64,000 nt of DNA from Chthoniobacter sp. (GTDB lineage Bacteria > Verrucomicrobiota > Verrucomicrobiia > Chthoniobacterales > Chthoniobacteraceae): assembly GCA_021414005.1 (NCBI GenBank), contig JAIOPH010000001.1, positions 1-64,000 of the forward strand. Reading direction: 5' to 3'. The translations under genes were made by a program, and so were the position numbers. Below the pieces are notes generated by a model. The model was not told where the DNA came from. It saw only the letters and a program-made list of their open reading frames with translations, and searched no databases. Shown piece by piece: positions 19,162-28,443 of the stretch (positions are counted from its first letter, which is position 1; each line of letters begins with the position of its first letter).

Positions 19162-21291
19162 CTATTGAACGTAAGCGGTCCGGGTTTCGCGGGTTTTCAA
19201 TTTCAAGTCGAAGGACTTGAAGGCGACGTTTCTTTGATAGGGCGCAAAGAACCAGAGCGTCTGAGCCCCTTTGAGCAGACGGATTTCCATCGGCTTGGTT
19301 GTTTCCCAAAGTCCGGCGGTCCACGGGAGGCTGATCCAGCCGTGACCGTCTTTCACAGTGCCAAGACTAATTTCCCAGAACGTGGGGCCGCCCACATTGC
19401 CGCTGCAATCGAGTGTGGTCAGACGCACGTGGTCGGCGATGACTTGCGGAAAGTCCTTCTCGTAGCTGTTGCCGATGGTGGTGCCTTCCAGAATCGTTTT
19501 CCAATCACCCGTGCCAACCTTGTATTCGAGAATGAATTTCGACACCTTCTCGTAAGCCCGCTCATCAATCATTATGGTGCTGATGGGACATGGCTTGCCG
19601 AGGTCCATGTCGATCGAAGCCTTGTCCACGCCACCATTGACCGCCCAGCGGGTGCTCGGGTTGTTATCGATGGCAAACTGCGGCCCAAGATCCTTGACTT
19701 GGTTCCGATACACATTGGTGGCCGTGGCGGACTTGATGGGCAGCATGGCCCCAAAGGTTCGGACATACAGTCCCTGTCCGCTGTTAATGACTGCAACCTT
19801 CGCGGTCAAATCGTAGATGCCGGTCTCGGGCACGTTGATTTTGTAGCCGACCCAGCACGACGCCATACCCTGCGAAAAGAGCAACTGCTTGCCGCCGCCA
19901 TAAGAGTCCATCACCCCGACCCGCGGCTCGCCACCCCACACGGTGATGCCGCCGGTCTCGAAAAAGCTCGCGCCATCCACATGAATCACGCCCGGCGGAA
20001 CGACCACGGGCGGCTCGGGTTTCGCGGCGACCTTTGCCATGCCGGCAAGCGTCGGGACACCGCCGTCTTTGTCCATCTCGTCCGCTTTTTGCGAAGCAGT
20101 GAGATCCTTCTCCGCGATCGGGGCGGAAGTGGACAACGTCTTTCCGAGCGCCAGCATGGCGGTGCTTTGCGGGGATTTCGCCGGTAGCGCGGAGGCCAGC
20201 CAGCGCAGCCTTTCCACGAGGGAGAAAGTTGCCGTCTTTTCGCGCGCAGAGACCGCTGCGACAAACTCCCGGCCCCCCATCCCTTCGAGCCTCGACGCAT
20301 CCCAACCCCGGCCATAGGCCACCTGCCAGCCGCTGAGTGACTTATAAGCAACGCATGCATGCGCTGGCTGCCCCACGCCGATGGCTGGGATGCCCCAGGC
20401 CTGGCAGATGAAGACCGACCACGACGACCGCGGCCCGCATTTCCCGCCCCCATCCAGCACGGTCTTGTAGTCTACATGAGAAATCGGCGAGTTCCGCCGC
20501 CAAACACTCGACGTGGAGTCCACCACCTTTTCGCCCTCGATAAGGTAGGGCATGCTCGTCCGCACCATGTCGCGGCCCCATGTCAGATCGGCCTCCGAGC
20601 CGCCGGAGCAAACCACGAACTGCATCTCCCACGCCGTCAATTTGTCGAAGCTGGGAAACAGCTCCCGTTTCGCCTGTGCGTCCTTGTAGTATTTGTAACG
20701 CATCAACGGCGCGCTGTGGGTCTTCTGCTGACCGGAGCCCGGCGACCCCGTGCCCGGCGGACGCAGGGCCGTGGCGATGGCGAGACGCAGTGGGATACCT
20801 TCCCTCGACGCCGGATCAGCGACAAAAATTTGCTTCCACCGGTCCAGCACATCGGTCCCGAGACCGTAGCTATTATCCTCACGCGCCGGGATCGAAAGCG
20901 GCGTGGCCGCCAGCAGATATTCCTGCAGCGCCACGGGATTCTTGAGCAGCCAGGCCAGAAAGGTCTTGTTGGCCAAGTCCGCCTTGGCGAAGGCTCCGAG
21001 CTTCCCCTGCTCCACCTTGGCGATGAATTGCCGCTGCGCCAGCGCGAGAGCCACGGTCGGATTCTGGAGCACCGGTTCGAGGCTTGGCTGTGTGATCTTG
21101 GTCGGGTCGCCCGGCACCTTCTGGCTCAGCCAGGTGGAAAGATTCGTCAGATAGCTGCCGAAGTCGCCGCTGCTGACGGCGGAGTCGAGGTCGCGCGCGC
21201 TGGGCTCCCACGCGTGCAGCGGGGCGGAAAGCGCAAAGATGAGCGCGCTCGCGAGGAGCGCCTTGATGGGGAGCGGGAGGATGGGGTTCAT
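19162..21291 (-). CDS. Secreted transglutaminase-like protein with F5/8-type C (discoidin-like) region
   Basis: Signal peptide MNPILPLPIKALLASALIFALSAPLHA; GGGKCGPRSSWSVFICQAWGIPAIGVGQPAHACVAY; NNPSTRWAVNGGVDKASIDMDLGKPCPISTIMIDE. Confidence 0.78.
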   Translation of the reverse strand: MNPILPLPIKALLASALIFALSAPLHAWEPSARDLDSAVSSGDFGSYLTNLSTWLSQKVPGDPTKITQPSLEPVLQNPTVALALAQRQFIAKVEQGKLGAFAKADLANKTFLAWLLKNPVALQEYLLAATPLSIPAREDNSYGLGTDVLDRWKQIFVADPASREGIPLRLAIATALRPPGTGSPGSGQQKTHSAPLMRYKYYKDAQAKRELFPSFDKLTAWEMQFVVCSGGSEADLTWGRDMVRTSMPYLIEGEKVVDSTSSVWRRNSPISHVDYKTVLDGGGKCGPRSSWSVFICQAWGIPAIGVGQPAHACVAYKSLSGWQVAYGRGWDASRLEGMGGREFVAAVSAREKTATFSLVERLRWLASALPAKSPQSTAMLALGKTLSTSAPIAEKDLTASQKADEMDKDGGVPTLAGMAKVAAKPEPPVVVPPGVIHVDGASFFETGGITVWGGEPRVGVMDSYGGGKQLLFSQGMASCWVGYKINVPETGIYDLTAKVAVINSGQGLYVRTFGAMLPIKSATATNVYRNQVKDLGPQFAIDNNPSTRWAVNGGVDKASIDMDLGKPCPISTIMIDERAYEKVSKFILEYKVGTGDWKTILEGTTIGNSYEKDFPQVIADHVRLTTLDCSGNVGGPTFWEISLGTVKDGHGWISLPWTAGLWETTKPMEIRLLKGAQTLWFFAPYQRNVAFKSFDLKLKTRETRTAYVQ

Positions 21292-21484
21292 GGTTGGCGG
21301 GTTGGAGGAGTGGATGGGTTTCGTGGTGGCTCGCCCGACTGCAGCGGACGAATTCAACCGCCGGTGCTCGGCGGAGGTGAACTTTCATTGACCGATGTCC
21401 ACTGCCGCTCAAGCAATTTCTGCAGGTCAATGGCCGCTCGTGTCCCTTGACGCAGGCGCGCCATTGGATGCATACCTGCGCTTC

Positions 21485-22549
21485 ATGCCGCGCGCATTTC
21501 TCGCCGCCATCTCTGTTTTCATTCGCGTCGCCATTCCGCTTACTGCGCTGGCCCCTTCCGTCCGCTCCGCGGAAACCGTCGCCGAGATCGAGCAGCAGGC
21601 CGAACGAGCTGCGCAGTTTTTTGAACTGGGAAAATACCCCGACGCCGAGCGCGCCTATCGCGCTCTGATCCCGTCCGCCGATCGTATTCTCGGCGCAACA
21701 CACGCCGAAACTCTCTCCAGTCGGCACAATCTCGCCCTCGTCCTTCAAGGGCAGTGCCGGTATGCCGACGCCGAACGCGAATTCCGCGCCGTCCTCGCCG
21801 TCCGCGAGCGCACCCTCGGTGCCGACGCCGCCGAGACGCTCACCACCCGGCACAATCTCGCCACGCTCCTGCATGCCAAAGGCCGGTATGCCGACGCCGA
21901 GCGCGAACTCCGTGCCATTCTTCCGGTGCTTCAGCGCACGCTCGGCCCGGAACACGCCCACACCATCAAAGCCCGCCACAACCTGGCCCTCGCCCTCGCC
22001 GCCCAGGGCAAGTTCTCCGATGCAATTCGCGAGGATCGCGCCGTCGTCGCGATTCGCCAGCGCACCCTCGGCCCCGAGCACGCCGACACGCTGAACACCC
22101 GCGCCGCCCTTGCCAACGTCCTCGACGACACAGGCAAGCACGCCGCCGCCGAAAAGGAGCATCGCGCGATTCTCGCAATTCGTGAAAACACCTGCGGCCC
22201 CGAGCATCCGGTCGTCTTCCAAAGCTGCTACGACCTCGCGCTCTGCCTCGCGGCCCAGCAAAAATTTGCCGACGCCCTCTGTTACAGCCAGCGTGCCGAA
22301 ACCGGCTTTGAAAAAACCCACGGTCCCCAGCACCTCTACGCCCGCCGTGCCCTCAGCGCGCGCGAGCGGATCGAAGCCGCCAATGTCGCCGAAATCCACG
22401 AGGGGCCGAAACCGTGGTGGGCGCCCGTCGCCAAAGTCGCCGAGCAGCCCAAAAAATGGTGGGCCACCGCTGGCCGGCTTGCGGAGAAGCCGAAGCACTG
22501 GTGGAGCAGCGCCGTGGACTTCGCCACTCGCAAAAAGCCCGCGCCGTAG
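21485..22549 (+). CDS. Tetratricopeptide-repeat protein (kinesin-light-chain-like TPRs) with triple KxWW tail
   Basis: Repeats of ...TLGPEHADTLNTRAALANVL..G...AEKEHRAILAIRE; signal peptide; C-terminal PKPWW/PKKWW/PKHWW. Confidence 0.88.
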   Translation: MPRAFLAAISVFIRVAIPLTALAPSVRSAETVAEIEQQAERAAQFFELGKYPDAERAYRALIPSADRILGATHAETLSSRHNLALVLQGQCRYADAEREFRAVLAVRERTLGADAAETLTTRHNLATLLHAKGRYADAERELRAILPVLQRTLGPEHAHTIKARHNLALALAAQGKFSDAIREDRAVVAIRQRTLGPEHADTLNTRAALANVLDDTGKHAAAEKEHRAILAIRENTCGPEHPVVFQSCYDLALCLAAQQKFADALCYSQRAETGFEKTHGPQHLYARRALSARERIEAANVAEIHEGPKPWWAPVAKVAEQPKKWWATAGRLAEKPKHWWSSAVDFATRKKPAP

Positions 22550-22587
22550 TCGCGGGTCACTGTTTTTTTGCCAAAAGGATCGGCGCG

Positions 22588-23649
22588 CTACTTCGGGCGC
22601 TTCTCCGCGCGGAGCTGGCCGCACCCGGCGGCCACATCAATGCCGCGACGCTGGCGCACCGTGCTCGGCAGGCCGCGCTCGCGGAGCACGCGCTGAAATT
22701 CGCGCGCCGCCGCGCCGGCTGTTGCGGTGCCGGCGAAGCCGTCGGTCGGGTTAAGCGGGATGAGATTCACATGCGCGTGAATACCGGCGAGCAGCGCGGC
22801 CACCTGCTCCGCGTGGCGCGGCGAGTCGTTCGCTCCGGCGATCAGCGTCCACTCGAAAAAGATGCGCCGCCGCGTCCGCGCGCCGTATTCGCGGCAGGCG
22901 GCGATGAGTTCGCCCAGCGGCCAGCGGCGGCTCGCGGGCACCAGCGCCGCGCGCTCATCCGCATCGGCCGAGTGCAGGCTCACAGCGAGATTGAAGCCGC
23001 GCTTTTCCTCCGCCAGCCGCAGAATCCCCGGCACCACGCCGACCGTGCTGATCGTCACCCGCGAAGGCGCGAGCGCCACGCCCCGGTCATCGGTGAGGAT
23101 CTCCAGCGCGGTGAGCACGGCGTCGTAATTGTGCAGCGGCTCGCCCATGCCCATGAGTACCAGATTGCGCAGCCGCGCCGCACCGCGCGCCCGGAGCGCG
23201 CGCTGCACATGGAGCACCTGCGCCACGATCTCGCCCGCGCGCAGATGCCGCACGAAACCCATCTGCCCCGTCGCGCAAAACACGCAGCCCATCGCGCAGC
23301 CCGCCTGCGTGCTCACGCAGGCGGTGGTGCGCCCGGCGTAGCCCATGAGCACGGTCTCGATCGTCTGACCGTCGGCCAGCCGGAGGAGAAACTTTTGTGT
23401 GAGCCCGTCGCTGCTTGCGGTATCAGTGGCGACCACCGGGGCTTCGAGAAAAAAGCGTCCGCCCGCGCGCAGGTGCTCGGCCACCCAGCGCGCCAGCGGC
23501 GGGGAAAACTCCGCGCACCCGGGCAGCGTGAGCGCGGCGTCGCGATGCACCGCCCGCCACAGCGCGCCCGCATGCACCGCGCGCAGACCGTCGGCGACGA
23601 GTGTGCGCTCGAGCGCGGGAAAGGTGAGGTCGTGCAGTGAGGCAGTCAT
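22588..23649 (-). CDS. rlmN: 23S rRNA (adenine2503-C2)-methyltransferase
   Basis: Radical SAM CAMGCVFCATGQMGF; RNLVLMGMGEPLHNYDAV; VTISTVGVVPGI; FNLAVSLHSAD. Confidence 0.95.
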   Translation of the reverse strand: MTASLHDLTFPALERTLVADGLRAVHAGALWRAVHRDAALTLPGCAEFSPPLARWVAEHLRAGGRFFLEAPVVATDTASSDGLTQKFLLRLADGQTIETVLMGYAGRTTACVSTQAGCAMGCVFCATGQMGFVRHLRAGEIVAQVLHVQRALRARGAARLRNLVLMGMGEPLHNYDAVLTALEILTDDRGVALAPSRVTISTVGVVPGILRLAEEKRGFNLAVSLHSADADERAALVPASRRWPLGELIAACREYGARTRRRIFFEWTLIAGANDSPRHAEQVAALLAGIHAHVNLIPLNPTDGFAGTATAGAAAREFQRVLRERGLPSTVRQRRGIDVAAGCGQLRAEKRPK

Positions 23650-23720
23650 GCGCAGCGCGCGAAGGAACGCGAAGCGCGCCGCCCGCGCAACGGCGAAGCA
23701 CACCCGCAAACAGCACTCCC

Positions 23721-23748
23721 TCATTCGTCATTCGTCATTCGTCATTCC
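23721..23748. repeat. Heptanucleotide tandem repeat (attcgtc, about 3.5 copies) between rlmN and the flavoprotein gene
   Basis: tcattcgtcattcgtcattcgtcattcc. Confidence 0.85.
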
Positions 23749-23766
23749 CCATGCTTCCCTCCGAGC

Positions 23767-24972
23767 ATGCTTCACATCGCAGTCATTGGCGGCGGCCCGG
23801 CGGGCCTGCGCGCGGCGGAGGTCGCCGCCGCGGGCGGCGCGCGGGTGACGCTTTTCGACGCCAAGCCGTCGGTCGGCCGCAAGTTTCTCGTCGCGGGGCG
23901 CGGCGGGCTAAACCTGACGAAGGACGAACCGCGCGCCCTCTTCGCCACGCGTTATGGCGATCCCGCGCGCTGGGCGGAGCTGCTGGCCGACGGAGATGCC
24001 GGGGCGGTGCGGGCGTGGGCCGCGGGGCTCGGGGTGGAGACCTTCGTCGCCTCCACAAAGCGCGTTTATCCGCGCGAGCTGAAAGCCGCGCCACTGCTCC
24101 GTCGCTGGGTCGCGCGACTGCGCGCGGGCGGCGTCCGCTTTGCCCTGCGCCACCGCTGGACCGGCCTGCGCCCGGGGCCCCCGTGGCAGCTCGATTTCGC
24201 GGGGCCGGACGCTGCGCCCGTCACCGCCGAGGCCGATGCTGTGATCCTCGCGCTCGGCGGCGGCTCATGGCCGGAGACGGGTTCCGACGGCGCGTGGACC
24301 ACCCTGCTGGAAAGACTCGGCGTCCCACTCGCCCCGCTCCATCCGGCCAACTGCGGCTGGACCTGCCCATGGCCGGACGCCGTTCGCGCGCTCGCCGGTC
24401 AGCCGCTGAAAAACATCGCGGCGAGTGCGGGCGACCAGCGGATCGAAGGCGAACTGCTCATCACCGATTACGGCCTCGAAGGCGGCGCACTCTACCCGCT
24501 CGCGCCAACGCTGCGCGCGATGTCCGCGCCGCGCCTCGCGATCGACTTCAAGCCTACGCAGACCGCCGGGCAGCTCGCGAAAAAACTGACCGGCGTCACC
24601 CGCGACATCTTCGCCACCGCCCGCCAGCGCTGGCGGCTGGGCGAGGCCGCCAGCGCCATCCTTTCCACCGCCGCCGAAGAGAGCGTCGCGGACGTCGGGG
24701 CGCTCGCCGCTTTGGTAAAAAACTGCCCGCTCGCGCTCACCGGCCCGCGTCCGCTCGCCGAGGCCATCTCCACCGCGGGCGGCGTGCGCTGGGAGGCGCT
24801 CGACGCGCACCTCATGCTCCGCCAGCTCCCCGGCGTCTTCGTGGCCGGTGAGATGCTCGACTGGGAGGCGCCGACCGGCGGCTATCTCATCACCGGCTGC
24901 TTCGCCACCGGCACGCGCGCGGCGCGGGGCGCACTCCGCACGACGCCCGCAGGCTCAGCCCGCGCGGAGTGA
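23767..24972 (+). CDS. NAD(P)/FAD-dependent flavoprotein (HI0933/BaiN-like, TIGR03862-type)
   Basis: HIAVIGGGPAGLRAAEVAAAGGARVTLFDAKPSVGRKFLVAGRGGLNLT; C-terminal FVAGEMLDWEAPTGGYLITGCFATG. Confidence 0.92.
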   Translation: MLHIAVIGGGPAGLRAAEVAAAGGARVTLFDAKPSVGRKFLVAGRGGLNLTKDEPRALFATRYGDPARWAELLADGDAGAVRAWAAGLGVETFVASTKRVYPRELKAAPLLRRWVARLRAGGVRFALRHRWTGLRPGPPWQLDFAGPDAAPVTAEADAVILALGGGSWPETGSDGAWTTLLERLGVPLAPLHPANCGWTCPWPDAVRALAGQPLKNIAASAGDQRIEGELLITDYGLEGGALYPLAPTLRAMSAPRLAIDFKPTQTAGQLAKKLTGVTRDIFATARQRWRLGEAASAILSTAAEESVADVGALAALVKNCPLALTGPRPLAEAISTAGGVRWEALDAHLMLRQLPGVFVAGEMLDWEAPTGGYLITGCFATGTRAARGALRTTPAGSARAE

Positions 24973-25308
24973 CGGCACGGCGGCGCAGACTTCGCGCCAG
25001 CCGGGGAAATTCCAGGTGTTCGGAAAGCCCGCGCATTGCACCGGCTTGACGGGCTGCACGGCGCAGTCGCGGCCATCGAGAAAGATGCACTCGTGGTTGT
25101 AGCTGCCGTCAGCGGCGAGGCCTTTGTCGAGGAGCGCCAGGCCGTCGCGCGCCGGGCGGAGACGGGTGTAGCGCTGGATGAAAGCGTGCTCGCTCAGCCC
25201 CAGATGCCCCGCCAGCGCGGCGATCTCCGCCGCGCCGACTTTCACCTCGCCGGGCCAGCGGCAGCACGCCGTGCAGCGCTCGCAGGTGTAGTGGATGGCG
25301 GGATTCAC
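24955..25308 (-). CDS. YkgJ-type cysteine-cluster protein (GTG start inferred)
   Basis: NPAIHYTCERCTACCRWPGEVKV...CIFLDGRDCAVQPVKPVQCAGFPNTW. Confidence 0.82.
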   Translation of the reverse strand: MNPAIHYTCERCTACCRWPGEVKVGAAEIAALAGHLGLSEHAFIQRYTRLRPARDGLALLDKGLAADGSYNHECIFLDGRDCAVQPVKPVQCAGFPNTWNFPGWREVCAAVPSLRAG

Positions 25309-25411
25309 GCGCGCAACGATGGCGGAGCGAGTGCCGCCGCGAAAGCGCGAAATGGGGCCGCTTGGCAACCGTTGACAGCGCCGGGCGCTAAGGCAAAAGT
25401 GCGCGTCTTTT

Positions 25412-26845
25412 ATGAAAACACCCCGCCCGCTCGGCCTCGCTCTTTTTGTCACCACGGCTCTCGCCACCAGTCGTGCGGTCGATTTTGTGAAGGACGTACA
25501 GCCGGTGCTCGAGTTCAATTGCGTGCGCTGCCACAACCCGAAGGGGACGGATTTTGAAAAGGGCGACACGGAACTCGATCTCTCCACGTTTAAGACGGCG
25601 ACCGATGACGCAAAGACGATCGTCGCGGGCGACGCGGCGAAGAGCAAACTCTACACGACCACGGTGTTGGCCGACGATGCGAAGAAGCTGATGCCGCCGA
25701 AGAACAAGGCGACCGGCGCGCTGGAGCGACTGACCAAAGAGGAGACGGAGATTTTAAAAACGTGGATCAACGAAGGCGCGAAGTGGCCTGACGGGGCCAA
25801 GCTGATCGCGCGAAAAAAAGAGGGCAAAGGCGTGGACGAAGTGGCGATCACGGCAAAGGTGCATGCGCGGATTATGGAGGTGACGAAGGAGCAGGCGGCG
25901 GCGGAGATGAAGGAATACAAGATGGAGATTCCGGGCTCGGAGGTGAGCTACACGATGCTGCCGATTCCGGGTGGAAAATTCAAAATGGGCAGCCCGGAGA
26001 GCGAGAAGGGGCGCAAGGCCGACGAAGGCCCGCAGCACGAGGTGGAAGTCGCGCCATTTTGGATGGAAAAGTGCGAGGTGACGTGGAGCGAATACGAGCT
26101 GTTCATGTATCCCGCCGAGGAGAAAAAAGCGCGCGAGCTGAAGAAGCTGCCGGCGGAGCTAAATGCGCTGACCGACGGCCTCACACGCCCGAGTCAGCCG
26201 TATGTGGAGATGAGCTTCGGCATGGGCAAAGACGGCTACCCAGCGATTTCGATGACCCAGCACGGGGCAAACAAATATTGCCAGTGGCTGAGCGCGAAAA
26301 CCGGCCACTTTTACCGCCTGCCGACCGAGGCCGAGTGGGAATACGCTGCCCGCGCCGGGACGACGACGGCTTACTTCTGGGGCGACGACGCGGCACCGAT
26401 GAACGACTACGCGTGGTCCGGCAAGAATAGCGATTTCAAATACCAGAAGGTGGGCAGGAAGAAGCCGAACCCGTGGGGGCTGCACGACATCCTTGGCAAT
26501 GTTCTCGAATGGACGCTCGATCAGTATGCCCCGGAGTTTTACACGACCTCCGCAGCCGCGAATCCCTGGAACAAGGCGACGAAGCCCTACCCGCATGTCG
26601 CGCGCGGCGGTTCGTGGGATGACGACGAACCGGCGGCGCTGCGCAGCGCCGCGCGTCGGGCTTCGGACAAAAGCTGGAAGGTGCAGGACCCGCAGCTCCC
26701 GAAGAGCGTCTGGTATCACACGGATGCGCAGTTTCTCGGCTTCCGCATCGTGCGCCCGCTGAAGACGCCGGGCGTGGAGGAAATGCACGCTTACTGGAAC
26801 AGCGGCGTGGAGAAGGACAACCCACTGCTAAAAAAGGCGGAGTAG
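25412..26845 (+). CDS. c-type cytochrome domain fused to SUMF1/formylglycine-generating-enzyme-like domain
   Basis: CVRCHNPKGTDFEKGDTELDL (CxxCH); IPGGKFKMGSPESEKGRKADEGPQHEVEVAPFWMEKCEVTW...RLPTEAEWEYAARAGTTTAYFWG...ARGGSW. Confidence 0.92.
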   Translation: MKTPRPLGLALFVTTALATSRAVDFVKDVQPVLEFNCVRCHNPKGTDFEKGDTELDLSTFKTATDDAKTIVAGDAAKSKLYTTTVLADDAKKLMPPKNKATGALERLTKEETEILKTWINEGAKWPDGAKLIARKKEGKGVDEVAITAKVHARIMEVTKEQAAAEMKEYKMEIPGSEVSYTMLPIPGGKFKMGSPESEKGRKADEGPQHEVEVAPFWMEKCEVTWSEYELFMYPAEEKKARELKKLPAELNALTDGLTRPSQPYVEMSFGMGKDGYPAISMTQHGANKYCQWLSAKTGHFYRLPTEAEWEYAARAGTTTAYFWGDDAAPMNDYAWSGKNSDFKYQKVGRKKPNPWGLHDILGNVLEWTLDQYAPEFYTTSAAANPWNKATKPYPHVARGGSWDDDEPAALRSAARRASDKSWKVQDPQLPKSVWYHTDAQFLGFRIVRPLKTPGVEEMHAYWNSGVEKDNPLLKKAE

Positions 26846-26972
26846 CGTTACGAAGCCGCGGCGCTGCCCGCACGTCCGGCCTAATTTTTCCCACCGCCCG
26901 CGATGAATGAATCATCGCCAATCGGCGCGCGGCTCAACTAACTTCACCGCTCACTTCCACAACTCACCAATC

Positions 26973-28316
26973 ATGAACGAACCCTCCGACCTCTCCCCGT
27001 CCGACGTACTCAGCCGTCGGCACTTCCTCAAAAAAAGCTCCGCCGCCATGGCTGGCGGTGCGCTGCTCGGCACGCTGACCGCGGAGCGTTTCGCTCACGC
27101 CGCTAGCACCGACGAACTCAAGATCGCTCTCGTCGGCTGCGGTGGTCGCGGCGGCGGCGCGGCCTCCCAGGCGCTCAACACTTCCAACCTCGGCCCGATC
27201 AAATTGGTGGCCATGGCCGATGTCCACGAGGACCGGATGCAGACCACGCTCGGCAATCTCAGCAAGCAGCACGCCGCCCGCGTGGACGTGCCGAAGGAAC
27301 GCCAGTTCCTCGGCTTCGACGCTTTTGAAAAGGCCATTGAGCACGCCGACGTCGTCATCCTCACCACGCCGCCCGGCTTCCGCCCGATGATGTTTGAGGC
27401 TGCGGTGAAGGCGGGCAAGAACGTCTTCATGGAAAAGCCTGTGGCGTCCGATGCCGCCGGCGTCCGCCGCGTGCTGGCCGCCGCCGAGGAGGCGAAAAAG
27501 AAAAACCTCAAGGTCGGCGTCGGCCTCCAGCGGCACCACAACGCCGGCTACATCGAAACCATCAAGCGCGTCCATGACGGCCAGATCGGCGACGTGACCT
27601 CGATGCGCGCCTTTTGGAACGGCTCGCGTCCGTGGCAGAAAAAGCGCAGTGATTTGGAGAAGCAATACGGGCGCAAGCTCACGGAAATGGAATACCAACT
27701 CCGCAATTGGTACTACTTCACTTGGATTTGCGGCGATCACATTGCCGAACAGCACATCCACAATCTCGACGTGATCAACTGGGTAAAAAAAGGCTACCCG
27801 GTCAAAGCCCGCGGCATGGGCGGGCGTGAGATTACGAACAGCCCGGACGACGGGGAAATTTACGACCATTTTGCCTGCCAGTTTGAATACGAGGACGGCT
27901 CGATTCTGTTTAGCGAATGCCGTCAACAACCCGGTGCCTGGAATAATGTCAACGAGTATGCCGTCGGCACCAAAGGGCGCGCGGACCTCGGCGGGCACAA
28001 GATCTTTGCCGCGGAGAACTGGCGGGCCAAGAGCGAAGGCAAGGACGACTATCAGCAGGAACACGATGACCTCTTTGCAGCGATCCGTGACAACAAGGAA
28101 TACAACGAAGCCTTCAATGGGGCGCACAGCACCATGACCGCGATTCTTGGCCGGATGGCCGCCTACTCGGGCAAGGAGATCGAGATGCAGGCCGCACTCA
28201 ATTCCAAGATCGAGTTGCTGCCGAAGGAGCTCGGCTGGGACAAGCCCACGCCGGTCAATCCCGGTGCCGATGGCTACTATCAGCGCGCCGTTCCCGGCAA
28301 GACGGCGGTGCTCTGA
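26973..28316 (+). CDS. Gfo/Idh/MocA-family oxidoreductase with Tat-like leader
   Basis: SRRHFLKKSSAAMAGGALLGTLTAERFAHA; KIALVGCGGRGGGAA; VFMEKPVASDAAGVR. Confidence 0.93.
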   Translation: MNEPSDLSPSDVLSRRHFLKKSSAAMAGGALLGTLTAERFAHAASTDELKIALVGCGGRGGGAASQALNTSNLGPIKLVAMADVHEDRMQTTLGNLSKQHAARVDVPKERQFLGFDAFEKAIEHADVVILTTPPGFRPMMFEAAVKAGKNVFMEKPVASDAAGVRRVLAAAEEAKKKNLKVGVGLQRHHNAGYIETIKRVHDGQIGDVTSMRAFWNGSRPWQKKRSDLEKQYGRKLTEMEYQLRNWYYFTWICGDHIAEQHIHNLDVINWVKKGYPVKARGMGGREITNSPDDGEIYDHFACQFEYEDGSILFSECRQQPGAWNNVNEYAVGTKGRADLGGHKIFAAENWRAKSEGKDDYQQEHDDLFAAIRDNKEYNEAFNGAHSTMTAILGRMAAYSGKEIEMQAALNSKIELLPKELGWDKPTPVNPGADGYYQRAVPGKTAVL

Positions 28317-28344
28317 CGCCTCGCTCAACGAGCGCTCTTATTTG

Positions 28345-28380
28345 AAAATGGCCGCCGGCATCCCGGCGGCCATTTTTCTT
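28345..28380. terminator. Rho-independent, bidirectional-type terminator between convergent genes
   Basis: aaaatggccgccgg-catc-ccggcggccatttt: 14-bp perfect stem, 4-nt loop, T tract on one strand and A tract on the other. Confidence 0.93.
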
Positions 28381-28443
28381 TCCCTCGACCGGAGCAAACG
28401 GCGTCAGTTTCGGAAATGGGAAATCGGCCGCACCTGCGCCTCC

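Noticed and set aside
25412-26845. Annotation as a bona fide formylglycine-generating enzyme
   Set aside because: No cysteine at the expected catalytic positions in the SUMF1-like domain.
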